Source of the DNA: JBJHBP01 sp050485645 | GTDB taxonomy: Bacteria > Pseudomonadota > Gammaproteobacteria > Steroidobacterales > Rariloculaceae | Direction: 5' to 3' | Assembly (NCBI GenBank): GCA_050485645.1 | Contig: JBJHBT010000030.1 | Coordinates: 1 to 47,875 of the forward strand | DNA: 47,875 bases | In this document: one piece after another, positions 39,889 to 46,912 of the stretch | How the letters are laid out: the number at the start of each line of letters is the position of its first letter | Position numbering within the stretch: the stretch's first letter is position 1 | Notes under the pieces: generated by a model | Seen by the model: only the letters and a program-made list of their open reading frames with translations | What the model was told of the DNA's origin: nothing | Database searches by the model: none | Program-made: the position numbers and the translations under genes

Positions 39889-40077
39889 TTACGGGCGTGG
39901 CGCCTGGTGGCGCTGCGCAATCGCGCGGCCGAGATTTTCGAGGTTCGCCAGGGCCGTGCGGCGCTCGTCCGAGGCTGGCCGGCTTTGCACCAGCTCCTGC
40001 TGCGCCTGATGAAACATTTTTCGCAGCTCGGGAAGGGGGCGTTTACCAAGGGCCGCCATGGTGAATATCTCCGACAT
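39889..40077 (-). CDS. Unknown 62-aa protein
   Basis: Not recognised. The start MSEIFTMAALGKRPLPEL is preceded by a perfect AAGGAG six bases upstream, which supports real translation. The sequence is mainly helical and polar (LRKMFHQAQQELVQS, DERRTALANLENLGRAIAQ), with no cysteine and no membrane segment. It stands alone between hipBA and the integrase module and ends in a hairpin shared with other island genes. Confidence 0.65.
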   Translation of the reverse strand: MSEIFTMAALGKRPLPELRKMFHQAQQELVQSRPASDERRTALANLENLGRAIAQRHQAPRP

Positions 40078-40442
40078 TGTTCGCTCCTTACTTTTCGGTG
40101 TCCGAAGACCCCGCCGATCGAGGCCTTTTCTGGCGTTCCCCGGTCATCATCATCAGCCCCGAAAAAGGCCTGTGACCGGCGGTGGGTAAGGGTTACCGAA
40201 CAAAGGAGCGCGCGTGGTGGAGCGCTATTCTCACGCTGCCCGTTAACGGCACCATGCAAGGTGAGCGAAAGAGACTTCAGGCGGGCAAAGCACGCTATGC
40301 CCGGACGCGCGCGCAGCGTCCAAAAGTCACGAAAACCGTTGGCTAGCGCGGCGTTCCGCGCAGGGGAAATGTCGTGCGGGTTAACAGGTTGTTAAGAATT
40401 TGGCGGCGACAATGGAGATAGAACGTAATTGCTTTATGGATA
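40078..40442. other. Structured intergenic region without a clear gene
   Basis: Several inverted repeats crowd here: TTCGG-TGT-CCGAA (40095-40107), AGGCCTTTT (40122-40130) with AAAAGGCCT (40164-40172), CCGGTCA (40141-40147) with TGACCGG (40174-40180), CCGTTAACGG (40240-40249) and GGACGC/GCGTCC (40303-40321). The second and third pairs interlock like a pseudoknot. The left half is the leader of the 62-aa gene. The right half precedes the small operon at 40443. Confidence 0.55.
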
Positions 40443-40724
40443 TTGACGGTGGATAGAGAGAAGACCTTTGATTTTGACGGCGTGACAATCGACTACAAGC
40501 AGCTCGGCACCATCAGTATCGACGAACTCGCCCAGGCGGTTTACGCCGACATTCAGAGCCTCAAAGATATCTACAACGTCCGCTATGTAACGGCGCCCCG
40601 TCTGAAGCTCCCCGTCACGAACGAATATGGCGACAAGCTGAAGGTTCGGCGCCCCGGAGGGGGCCGGGTGTTCAGGCTCGACACGCATCATTACCGCCCG
40701 GCCTGCAAGGATTATGAGCTATGA
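40443..40724 (+). CDS. Unknown 93-aa protein upstream of the integrase
   Basis: Not recognised. The sequence mixes acidic and aromatic residues (FDFDGVTIDYKQL, VYADIQSLKDIYNVRYV), with a basic C-terminal part (KLKVRRPGGGRVFRL). The start is uncertain: TTG at 40443 or GTG at 40449, neither with a strong ribosome-binding site. The stop overlaps the ATG of the next gene (ATGA). This suggests a small operon with the possible excisionase and perhaps the integrase. Confidence 0.6.
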   Translation: MTVDREKTFDFDGVTIDYKQLGTISIDELAQAVYADIQSLKDIYNVRYVTAPRLKLPVTNEYGDKLKVRRPGGGRVFRLDTHHYRPACKDYEL

Positions 40725-40978
40725 GGCGCAGCGCGATAGACAACCCGCCTTGCTATCTGAGCCTTTCGCAGGCGCAGGAGTGCCTCGCAGAGATGGGCAT
40801 CGCCCTGAACGAGAAACAACTCAAGCGCGCCGCCGACAAAGACGCGCATGGCCGTCGCAAGCTGCCGTTCTTCGTCGATCCGATCGATGGCCGCCTGAAG
40901 ATTGAGAAGGGTACGCTCGTCAGCATCTATCGCCAGGCGCAAATCGAAGCGGAGCGCAGTGCAAAGTGGAAGGACTAA
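40721..40978 (+). CDS. Small putative excisionase-like DNA-binding protein
   Basis: 85 aa. YLSLSQAQECLAEMGI looks like the helix-turn-helix entry of MerR/Xis-type proteins, followed by a basic segment, ADKDAHGRRKLPFF, and a helical end. Its position directly before a tyrosine integrase and its size fit an excisionase. The family is not certain from sequence alone. It starts in the stop of the previous gene (ATGA). 49 bp separate it from int, holding a TTGACA (40991-40996). Confidence 0.55.
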   Translation: MRRSAIDNPPCYLSLSQAQECLAEMGIALNEKQLKRAADKDAHGRRKLPFFVDPIDGRLKIEKGTLVSIYRQAQIEAERSAKWKD

Positions 40979-41027
40979 GAATGTTTTTTCTTGACAGCCG
41001 ATTCCGGAGCCTCGAATGTGATTCTTG

Positions 41028-42242
41028 ATGTCGGATATTAGGAAAAGAACCGGAAAGAAGGGGATCACCTACCAAGTGAGGTATCCCAGCAATGCCACGA
41101 AGGCAGGCTATGCCTATAAGACCTTTTCAACTCTGAAAGAGGCACGAGCGTGGCTGGAAAGTGGGGCTGCGCAACGCAGTCAATCTTCTTCAGGAAACTC
41201 ACGCCTGTCTGTCGACGATGCGATCGATAAATGGCTTGAGATTTGTGAGACTGAGGGGACAGACGGAAATGATCCAGTCACGGAGTACACGCTAAAAAAC
41301 TACCATTACTTTTCAAAATTCATGAAAGCGTATTCTTGGCACAAGCCAGTATGCGAGCTTCGGCCACCAGACATCGTCCACTTTAGGTCATGGCTCCTAT
41401 CGCATTGCCCGTCACGGTGTGTAGCCAGAAAAGCACTGACGCATTTTCAGACCGTAATGAATGAGATGGCGCTCCGCGGTTATGTGGGAGCGAATGTGGC
41501 TGCGGGAATCAATATTAGCAGCAACTCCCGCTACGAGAAGCCCGTGACTCCGCCCAGTGAGAAGGAGTTCTTCGCCTTGCTTGCCGCTGCCGATCGTCTC
41601 GCCAACTCAAAGCACTCACGGATCGCGAAAGCCTGGGAGCGCTATCGTCCGATGCTCTATCTCGCTGGGGATACCGGGATGCGGCCGGGAGAATACCTGG
41701 GATTACCGGAGTTCAACGTGTCGCGTAAGGAAGTGAAGGTGGATAGAGCAGTAGAGCGGAGTGGGCGAAAGATCTCAGTAACGAAGACACCCGCCGGGTG
41801 CCGGTGGATTGACATCAGTCCTCAAACCGCTGACATCGTGCTCCACTATGCCCGGAATGTGGCGGTCCCCAATGACTACGATTTGGTGTTTCCGAATTCC
41901 TTCGGGCGTTGGCAGTCCCCAATGGATTGGGGGAATCAGGGGTTCGCCGCAGCATGTGCCGAGGCTGGTCTCATCGAAAAAGTTGAACGCAACGGCGAAA
42001 TGGTTGAGAAGCCAAAATACACGCCCTATGACCTAAGGCACTTCTACGCGTCGATGCTCATCGAGAAGCGCGTCAACCTAAAGAAGATTCAGAGGCTCAT
42101 GGGACATAGCAACATCACGACGACGTTGAACGTGTACGGTCATTTGATCGAGAAAATGGAGGCAGACAGTGAGGAGAAGAGCGGTATGATCGCTCGTTTG
42201 TCGTCCGATTCATGTGGCGAGAATGTGGCAAAAGCTCCGTAA
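41028..42242 (+). CDS. int: Tyrosine-family site-specific integrase
   Basis: Phage/ICE-type integrase, 404 aa. The N-terminal arm-binding part begins SDIRKRTGKKGITYQVRYPS, and a SAM-like core-binding domain is at about 60-160. The catalytic domain has the first Arg in DTGMRPGEYLG, the box LRHFYAS with the H-x-x-R, LMGHSNITTT and the nucleophile Tyr in NVYGHL (about 370). The ATG at 41028 is preferred over TTG three bases earlier. The gene is more AT-rich than its neighbours, a sign of separate origin. It points away from the tRNA, so it may serve an inner element. Confidence 0.93.
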   Translation: MSDIRKRTGKKGITYQVRYPSNATKAGYAYKTFSTLKEARAWLESGAAQRSQSSSGNSRLSVDDAIDKWLEICETEGTDGNDPVTEYTLKNYHYFSKFMKAYSWHKPVCELRPPDIVHFRSWLLSHCPSRCVARKALTHFQTVMNEMALRGYVGANVAAGINISSNSRYEKPVTPPSEKEFFALLAAADRLANSKHSRIAKAWERYRPMLYLAGDTGMRPGEYLGLPEFNVSRKEVKVDRAVERSGRKISVTKTPAGCRWIDISPQTADIVLHYARNVAVPNDYDLVFPNSFGRWQSPMDWGNQGFAAACAEAGLIEKVERNGEMVEKPKYTPYDLRHFYASMLIEKRVNLKKIQRLMGHSNITTTLNVYGHLIEKMEADSEEKSGMIARLSSDSCGENVAKAP

Positions 42243-42256
42243 TGTACTCTAGTAGC

Positions 42257-42487
42257 TTAGTTTGCGATTTCTTGCATGAAAGCTGGGGGGATTTCCTTTA
42301 CTGGGATACTGAACTGGTCGATTGACTTGGTTTCTGCGGCTTTCCAGCATCTCAACGCTATGTGTTCTTCAAAAAATGCACGATACAGCGACCCGCTGTA
42401 ACCCGCAGAAATCCGCCATTGTCTTTTTCGGAATTTCTCGGCTTGTGGCAAATTTGTGGCAAATCCTGTGGCGCGAATCCAAAGCAT
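42257..42487 (-). CDS. Hypothetical 76-aa protein or remnant, convergent with int
   Basis: Not recognised. The C-terminal half (YRAFFEEHIALRCWKAAETKSID, then FSIPVKEIPPAFMQEIAN) has protein-like composition, while the N-terminal part is less convincing and no ribosome-binding site precedes the ATG. It could be the 3' end of a longer gene cut by integration next to the integrase. Two direct GTGGCAAAT words (near 42446 and 42456) lie in this stretch. Confidence 0.35.
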   Translation of the reverse strand: MLWIRATGFATNLPQAEKFRKRQWRISAGYSGSLYRAFFEEHIALRCWKAAETKSIDQFSIPVKEIPPAFMQEIAN

Positions 42488-42697
42488 TCAGTCAGTCACA
42501 GCCTGCTCCGCTTCGACGGATCGAATAATCGGCACGTTACATCGGCCTGATTGATCTCGTCAGGGTTGCAGCTTTGCTGCATCGCGATCTTCCTACTTCT
42601 CACAGGCTCGGTGTTCACTGAGATAGGTTTCTGGCGTCTCGCTCACCTGATCGAGCTATCCGAAGCGTCGTCCTTCTAGCCGTTCTTGCCGCGCAGG

Positions 42698-42818
42698 CAA
42701 CGGGCTGCCCGCATAATCGTGTTGCCGTTTCCCCCGGCCGGGCCGGGGTGCCAGCGCGGCCGCTTCGAACGGCTCTTCTGTCTCCGCACATTCGGATAAC
42801 CCGTCAATGAAAGGAGAC
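42698..42818 (+). promoter_or_regulatory. Conserved structured leader, copy A
   Basis: The block 42698-42753 is about 90 percent identical to 46793-46850. It starts CAACGGGCTGCCCGCATAA and holds the hairpin CCCCGGC-CGG-GCCGGGG. Downstream, GTCTCC (42780-42785) can pair with GGAGAC (42813-42818), which contains the ribosome-binding site of the 97-aa gene. The stem of the first hairpin is unchanged between copies while its loop differs. Likely a cis-regulator at RNA or single-stranded DNA level (inference). Confidence 0.7.
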
Positions 42819-42824
42819 GAGACT

Positions 42825-43118
42825 ATGAAACCTCTACTCAATGCACCACAAGACGAGTCGCTTGCTGATATCAGTCTTAGAAGAAGGGCGCAAGAAATCG
42901 CGCTCGCAACGTATCTTAACGAATGGCCGGAAGCTATGCAGTTCGATGCGATTCTTGAGGAGATGCGTGCGGCGGAATTCGGCGCATGGGTCGAAACGCA
43001 TGACGGCAGGATAACAATTGCTGAGTATTACGAAGACTGGAACCTTGCTACCTTGGCCTCCTACATAGACAGACTTGCGGATTCGATAAAAGCGGAGTTT
43101 CGCGAGTCATCGGCGTAA
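42825..43118 (+). CDS. Unknown 97-aa protein behind the conserved leader
   Basis: Not recognised. The ATG at 42825 with GGAG at 42813 is preferred to the ATG at 42807. The sequence is acidic and mostly helical (RRRAQEIALATYLNEWPEAM, ATLASYIDRLADSIKAEF) with aromatic residues in the middle (FGAWVETHDG, EYYEDWN). No membrane segment. It shares its unusual leader with the ArdC antirestriction gene 4 kb away, so it may act at the same stage of transfer, perhaps also against host defence (inference). Confidence 0.7.
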   Translation: MKPLLNAPQDESLADISLRRRAQEIALATYLNEWPEAMQFDAILEEMRAAEFGAWVETHDGRITIAEYYEDWNLATLASYIDRLADSIKAEFRESSA

Positions 43119-43412
43119 GCCAATGCAGAGTGCCCCGGCTATTGGCGCCGGTAGGTACACTGCCATCAGCATGGCCTGTGGCTGGATTCTCAGAACTTCA
43201 TGTCTGTCATGCGAGGTGCGTGAGAGTGGATGGCACGGCCCGTCTCCGCTTATCAAGTGGTGGCGGTGCGCCGCTTTTTCTCCTATGCGCAATCTATCCG
43301 CAAGAATCTCCTTGTATCTTGTTCGGCCAGATTTGCCGCATGCGCTGTTTCTATGGAGGGTAACGGTTTGTTAACCGATTCGCTTTACCATAACTGATAA
43401 GGTGGAATTGCG
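43119..43412. other. Region without a supported gene
   Basis: Two overlapping plus-strand frames of about 80 codons exist but have unlike-protein composition and no ribosome-binding site. I see no strong hairpin. The last 40 bp (TTAACCGATTCGC, TTTACCATAACTGATAAGG) are AT-rich and probably hold the promoter of the next gene. Confidence 0.5.
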
Positions 43413-44282
43413 ATGGACTCATACAACAACAATGGTGATGACGACTTGGATCGCGGGGCGCATGATCCGGATGTTGCAGGCGAGGCTCCCTTCAATCCGT
43501 ACAGGATCGGCGGTGCCATGACCGGTGCACAGATGGTGCAGCTCGCCGGGCTTGAGCTTCAGGGCGTAGGCGTTGTTCGACGATTGCTGGAAGGCGATGG
43601 CGGCGTTCAGGGAGGCGATTCACAGGAACGGAGACACCGCGATATGTCCATGACCATTCAGCAGCTTGTGCTTGAACGGATGCGCATGCAATGGGACTCA
43701 CAGGTCATTACGGTCGGCGGTGTTCAGATGACGAATGCCGAGCGCCAGGCTGCGCGGCAGGCCATTCTCGATGATCCGGATACCTATACACGCTGGGCGG
43801 TCGAGCAGGGATTGATCGAGGCCGGCCAGGAGCACGATTTCGAAGCCTTTGTTGAACGCCGGATGGAACTCGATGATATTCGCCGTGACAATGGTGGGCG
43901 GTTCCGGTCAGATCAAGGTGACTTGAGAAGAGAGTATGAGGAACTCGACAACCACCCATTCCGGCACGCGGAAGATCAGGCCGTTGCGCACCAACACCGG
44001 AGTTGGTTGGGCTTGCGGCGCGACGCCGCTTCACACCAGACGGAAGCCTTGGAGAACGACAGGCATGCGCCTCGGAGCTATGCTGAATTACAAGGTCGTT
44101 CGTTTACAGGTGCGTCCGCCGCATCGGCCATAGACGGCCCCAGCCACGGGCATGTCCCGCCGCTGACACCGACCTTCGCAGCCGGTGCAGCAGGCGAGGC
44201 AGTATCGCTGGAAAGCGAGCCTGTGCCGGATCGTCCCGCCCCTGATCCAGTGGTGGCGCGCAGCGGATTCGATATAGGTTGA
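43413..44282 (+). CDS. Unknown 289-aa hydrophilic protein
   Basis: Not recognised. No signal peptide or membrane segment and no cysteine. Residues about 1-75 are Gly/Asp-rich. The middle (about 76-160) is helical and charged (TIQQLVLERMRMQWDS, ERQAARQAILDDPDTYTRWAVEQ). The C-terminal third is rich in Pro, Ala and Ser and probably disordered. The ATG has AAGGTGG upstream. It is convergent with the exported-protein gene, 9 bp away. A structural or transfer-related protein is possible, but nothing in the sequence proves it. Confidence 0.75.
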   Translation: MDSYNNNGDDDLDRGAHDPDVAGEAPFNPYRIGGAMTGAQMVQLAGLELQGVGVVRRLLEGDGGVQGGDSQERRHRDMSMTIQQLVLERMRMQWDSQVITVGGVQMTNAERQAARQAILDDPDTYTRWAVEQGLIEAGQEHDFEAFVERRMELDDIRRDNGGRFRSDQGDLRREYEELDNHPFRHAEDQAVAHQHRSWLGLRRDAASHQTEALENDRHAPRSYAELQGRSFTGASAASAIDGPSHGHVPPLTPTFAAGAAGEAVSLESEPVPDRPAPDPVVARSGFDIG

Positions 44283-44291
44283 GGCATTAAC

Positions 44292-45035
44292 CTATTCGGC
44301 CGCTGCCAGGCGGCTATCCAGAATTGCCAGGGCTCGTTCGGTATAGGCACCGTCTCTAAAGACTTCCGCAATAGATGTAGCGCCTTCAGGAAGAGTGGAA
44401 AATACAAGGGTGCCGAGCTGATCACCATCGGGGTACCGCTCACCGTCAAGCGTTAACCCGTTGCCGGGCATGGTCAGCGTGACGGTGATCATTTCTGAAC
44501 CGTTGACAAAGCGACCGTCATCGAGCTCTCTTACTGTGTATGCCTGAATAGCTACGCGCTCTCCGGTACTATCTATACGCTCTAGCGCTTCATTCAGGAA
44601 AACGCATGTTTCGCGATGCAGCTGCTCGCAGCGAGCCGCTGCCGCCTGCGGCGTGCTGTTCACGAGAACATCATTCGGAACGCCTGGTTGCCGGGCGTCA
44701 TAAAGGCGAACGTCGTGATACCGCAAGGTCACGCAGCCGCTTGTTGCGGGCGTGCCCATCGGCTGGTCGGACTGAATCAAGTAGCCGACACGGCCTTGCT
44801 CGTCTGCTGTGAACATCAGTCCCACCGCGTCTCGTGTTGAGCGGTAACTCCCGTCCGGGAGCGTTTCGTATGGAATACGCTGGGCCTGCATCAGGACGCG
44901 CTGACCCTGGTCACGCATGAGCGCGGAAACCTCTTCAGCCGTCCCGCACCAGCCCGGACCAATCGCGTGTGCGCCGGAGGGGAACGTAAGCACGCCCGCC
45001 GCTAACGTTGCCGCCACATAGAGAGTTCCGCGCAT
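44292..45035 (-). CDS. Exported protein of unknown function, 247 aa
   Basis: A clear signal peptide: MRGT, a hydrophobic core LYVAATLAAGVLTF and a cleavage site after AHA (residue 24). The mature part has four cysteines (GWCG, SGCVTL, ARCEQ, ETCVF), an even number that suggests two disulfides in the periplasm, and a beta-rich C-terminal half. A perfect AAAGGAGG precedes the ATG by five bases. The promoter has a 16-bp palindrome between its -35 and -10 boxes, identical to one before the XRE gene at 45.7 kb, so it is probably repressed by that regulator. No family recognised. Confidence 0.85.
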   Translation of the reverse strand: MRGTLYVAATLAAGVLTFPSGAHAIGPGWCGTAEEVSALMRDQGQRVLMQAQRIPYETLPDGSYRSTRDAVGLMFTADEQGRVGYLIQSDQPMGTPATSGCVTLRYHDVRLYDARQPGVPNDVLVNSTPQAAAARCEQLHRETCVFLNEALERIDSTGERVAIQAYTVRELDDGRFVNGSEMITVTLTMPGNGLTLDGERYPDGDQLGTLVFSTLPEGATSIAEVFRDGAYTERALAILDSRLAAAE

Positions 45036-45115
45036 GCCAGCCTCCTTTCTGCATCAGGGCGGAGCACGAGGAACGCGTCCCCGCCGAACCGTGGAAACAC
45101 TAACAGAATCCTTCA

Positions 45116-45144
45116 TCAATAGGAACGATCGTTCCTGTTTGCAA
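45116..45144 (-). promoter_or_regulatory. Promoter of the exported protein with embedded palindrome
   Basis: On the minus strand TTGCAA (45139-45144) and TATTGA (45116-45121) are 17 bp apart. The spacer is filled by the palindrome AGGAACGATCGTTCCT (45121-45136). The hexamers are only moderate, but the position of the palindrome is what a repressor site would have. Confidence 0.5.
45121..45136. promoter_or_regulatory. 16-bp palindromic operator, copy 1
   Basis: AGGAACGATCGTTCCT is a perfect palindrome, repeated exactly at 45696-45711. A chance exact repeat of a 16-mer within 600 bp is very unlikely. Confidence 0.85.
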
Positions 45145-45203
45145 TTCTTGTATTCGCCCTGTGATCGCTCGCTTGTGAGGCAGAGGAGGGGCGTTTCGAT
45201 CTG

Positions 45204-45650
45204 TCAACCGCCGGTCAGACATTCTCTAAGAATGCGCATAATGTCAGATTTTATCGTCGCGCTTCGGCTCCTCAGGCACGCTACCGTGCTATCAAACAGG
45301 TCCTTCCGTGAGCCGTTCGGATGGGCGGCACGCGCCTGCGTAAGGCACGCCGAAGCGGCGCCGAGTCCTCCCGCGGCGAGTTTTCGCGCAACGCACGCGC
45401 CAAACCCTGTCGCCACATCAACAGGATCAAACCGGCCGGGCTCTGGATGCGGCCGGGTCGAAACGGGGATGCTGACCTCCACGACAGGCTGGCGCGAATC
45501 GCGCTCGCAGATGTAGCAGAGCAGCAAGAAGGTGTCGTCCCTATCCGGGGTTACTACGAGCGACAGCCCGGCAAAGAGTTCCGTTCCGGGTTCCGGCTCG
45601 AATACGCCTTCGAGAATCTGTGCTTCCATATCTGTCGTGCCGAAGATCAT
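45204..45650 (-). CDS. Unknown 148-aa protein
   Basis: Not recognised. The N-terminal half is acidic and beta-like (EPEPGTELFAGLSLVVTPD, FLLLCYICERD). The C-terminal half is helical and basic (ACVARKLAAGG, STVACLRSRSATIKSDIMRIL). It has five cysteines and no signal peptide. No strong ribosome-binding site. The second Met (residue 8) is an alternative start. It is divergent from the XRE gene and shares the intergenic palindromes with it. Confidence 0.6.
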   Translation of the reverse strand: MIFGTTDMEAQILEGVFEPEPGTELFAGLSLVVTPDRDDTFLLLCYICERDSRQPVVEVSIPVSTRPHPEPGRFDPVDVATGFGACVARKLAAGGLGAASACLTQARAAHPNGSRKDLFDSTVACLRSRSATIKSDIMRILRECLTGG

Positions 45651-45695
45651 GCGTATCGGGCGGGCATGGCAAGGGTAGCATGAGAGAAACGAAAG

Positions 45696-45725
45696 AGGAA
45701 CGATCGTTCCTGGAATGATGATTCC
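45696..45725. promoter_or_regulatory. Tandem palindromic operators before the XRE gene
   Basis: AGGAACGATCGTTCCT (45696-45711) is followed at once by GGAAT-GATG-ATTCC (45712-45725). The two 14-bp cores, GGAACGATCGTTCC and GGAATGATGATTCC, agree at 11 positions and lie 15 bp apart centre to centre. Two adjacent sites before the regulator's own gene recall the arrangement of controller (C) proteins. Confidence 0.8.
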
Positions 45726-45745
45726 GGCCAGGGTTCCATGCGACC

Positions 45746-45976
45746 ATGGACCTCAAAGATGCTCTGGCGACCAACCTGCGGCGCATCCGGCGCAGCCAGA
45801 AGCTGACGCAGGAGGATCTGGCCGAGCGGGCCGGGCTGAGTGCGCGCTATATCGGGTCCATCGAACGCGCCGACGTGTCTGCATCGGTGACGGTTCTGGG
45901 ACAACTCGCCGGTGCTTTGGATACCGACCCCTGTGCATTGATCAGTACGAAGTCCCGGCGGCGAGCAGGCGCTTAA
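45746..45976 (+). CDS. Small XRE-family transcriptional regulator
   Basis: 76 aa, almost only a helix-turn-helix domain: ATNLRRIRRSQKLTQEDLAERAG, then SARYIGSIERADVSASVTVLGQLAGAL. The size and the SIERA/VSASV segment resemble controller proteins and small regulators of mobile elements. It is preceded by two tandem palindromes 20 bp before the ATG, and one exact copy of the first lies in the promoter of the exported protein. It probably regulates itself, the divergent 148-aa gene and that gene. No restriction or methylation gene is adjacent. Confidence 0.88.
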   Translation: MDLKDALATNLRRIRRSQKLTQEDLAERAGLSARYIGSIERADVSASVTVLGQLAGALDTDPCALISTKSRRRAGA

Positions 45977-46067
45977 GGAGATCAGGGCACTGACCGGCCT
46001 GCACGGTCGTTTAATCGTGCGCTCGACCAGCGTCGACATCGTGCCTGTCTTTCTGCCTGACGGGTTC

Positions 46068-46274
46068 CTACGCCGGATCGAGCACGCGCAGGGCGCGATC
46101 GTAAGCTTCTTCCATCCATTGCGCGCGGCCTGTGTATGGCGCCGGCCGAAAGCGCACCTCCAGCCAGACGCGTGTGCCGAGCCCAGGGACGGATGCGCGT
46201 AGCTTCGCACGGACGATGCCGTCTTTCTCGACGGCGGAGATCAATCTGATCGTCATCGGTTCCATGGGTGCCAT
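46068..46274 (-). CDS. Unknown 68-aa protein
   Basis: Not recognised. Reads like a small beta protein: TIRLISAVEKDGIVRAKLRASV, RVWLEVRFRPAPY, then a helix, WMEEAYDRALRVL. Three possible ATG starts lie within the first seven codons, and the third (MTIRL) looks best by composition. No clear ribosome-binding site. It faces the XRE gene, 91 bp from its stop. Confidence 0.5.
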   Translation of the reverse strand: MAPMEPMTIRLISAVEKDGIVRAKLRASVPGLGTRVWLEVRFRPAPYTGRAQWMEEAYDRALRVLDPA

Positions 46275-46792
46275 GATGAGGGCCAGGATTGGCGGGCACC
46301 ACTCGCAAATCAGGCGACTTCCCTCAGATACACCGCAAAGCCTGCCGGCGCGCGCCCGTCAGGCTATCTGAGCGGCGTTGAACAGCGTCAGTGCATTGAG
46401 GTGTGCATCGCACGCTTCCTCATCGCCTGCCATCTTCTGTGTGCGCTGGTGGAGGCGGCTGGCGGGACAGCGCCAATGCGCCCTTGCGGACATGCGGGTT
46501 TCCCTCTGGCCAGCCCCTCATGGTGGTCGGTGCCACGGTATTCTCTGCCCGAGCATGAGTGATGCCCCTTGGGATGCCTGCCAATTCCGCCGCCGGTGAG
46601 ATACCCGGTGCTACGGCCGGCGGATTCACGGTTGTTCGGCTTTAGACAAGCGGCCGCGTCTTCTGCCTTTGCTCCTGTTCGGTCTCTATGATCCATAGTC
46701 ATCCCCATCTGGGGTTCTAAGCGCCTCAAGTCTCCTGTGGCGCGGTTTTCGAAAGTCTTATTCGCGATTACTGGCCGGGCGCGCCGGCTGGT
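46275..46792. other. Palindrome-rich stretch without a supported gene
   Basis: Contains the composite hairpin CTCAGAT ... AGCCTG / CAGGCTATCTGAG (46323-46372) with GGCGCGCGCC in its loop, TCCGCCG against CGGCGGA around 46586-46624, CTATG-ATC-CATAG (46686-46698) and CCCCA-TC-TGGGG (46703-46714). Frames here have shadow-like composition. It leads into the ardC leader and might belong to a transfer or early-expression region (inference). Confidence 0.45.
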
Positions 46793-46907
46793 CAACGGGC
46801 TGCCCGCATAACCGTGTTGCCCGTTCCCCCCGGCAGAGCCGGGGTGACCAACCGGCTTTATCGCCCGGCGACTGTCTCCGCGAACTTTCGACAAACCGAC
46901 AGGAGAC
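46793..46907 (+). promoter_or_regulatory. Conserved structured leader, copy B (before ardC)
   Basis: The second copy of the leader at 42698. It has the hairpin CCCCGGC-AGA-GCCGGGG, and AACGGGC (46794-46800) can pair with GCCCGTT. GTCTCC (46874-46879) faces GGAGAC (46902-46907), the ribosome-binding site of ardC, 5 bp before the ATG. The spacing between the conserved block and the GTCTCC/GGAGAC pair is similar in both copies, although the sequence between them is not. Confidence 0.75.
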
Positions 46908-46912
46908 AAGCC

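Noticed and set aside
43123..43374. An 83-codon plus-strand frame after the 97-aa gene
   Set aside because: No ribosome-binding site, odd composition, and a second frame of the same length overlaps it.
45746..45976. C protein of a restriction-modification system
   Set aside because: The operator layout fits, but no methyltransferase or endonuclease frame is adjacent, so only the regulatory analogy is kept.
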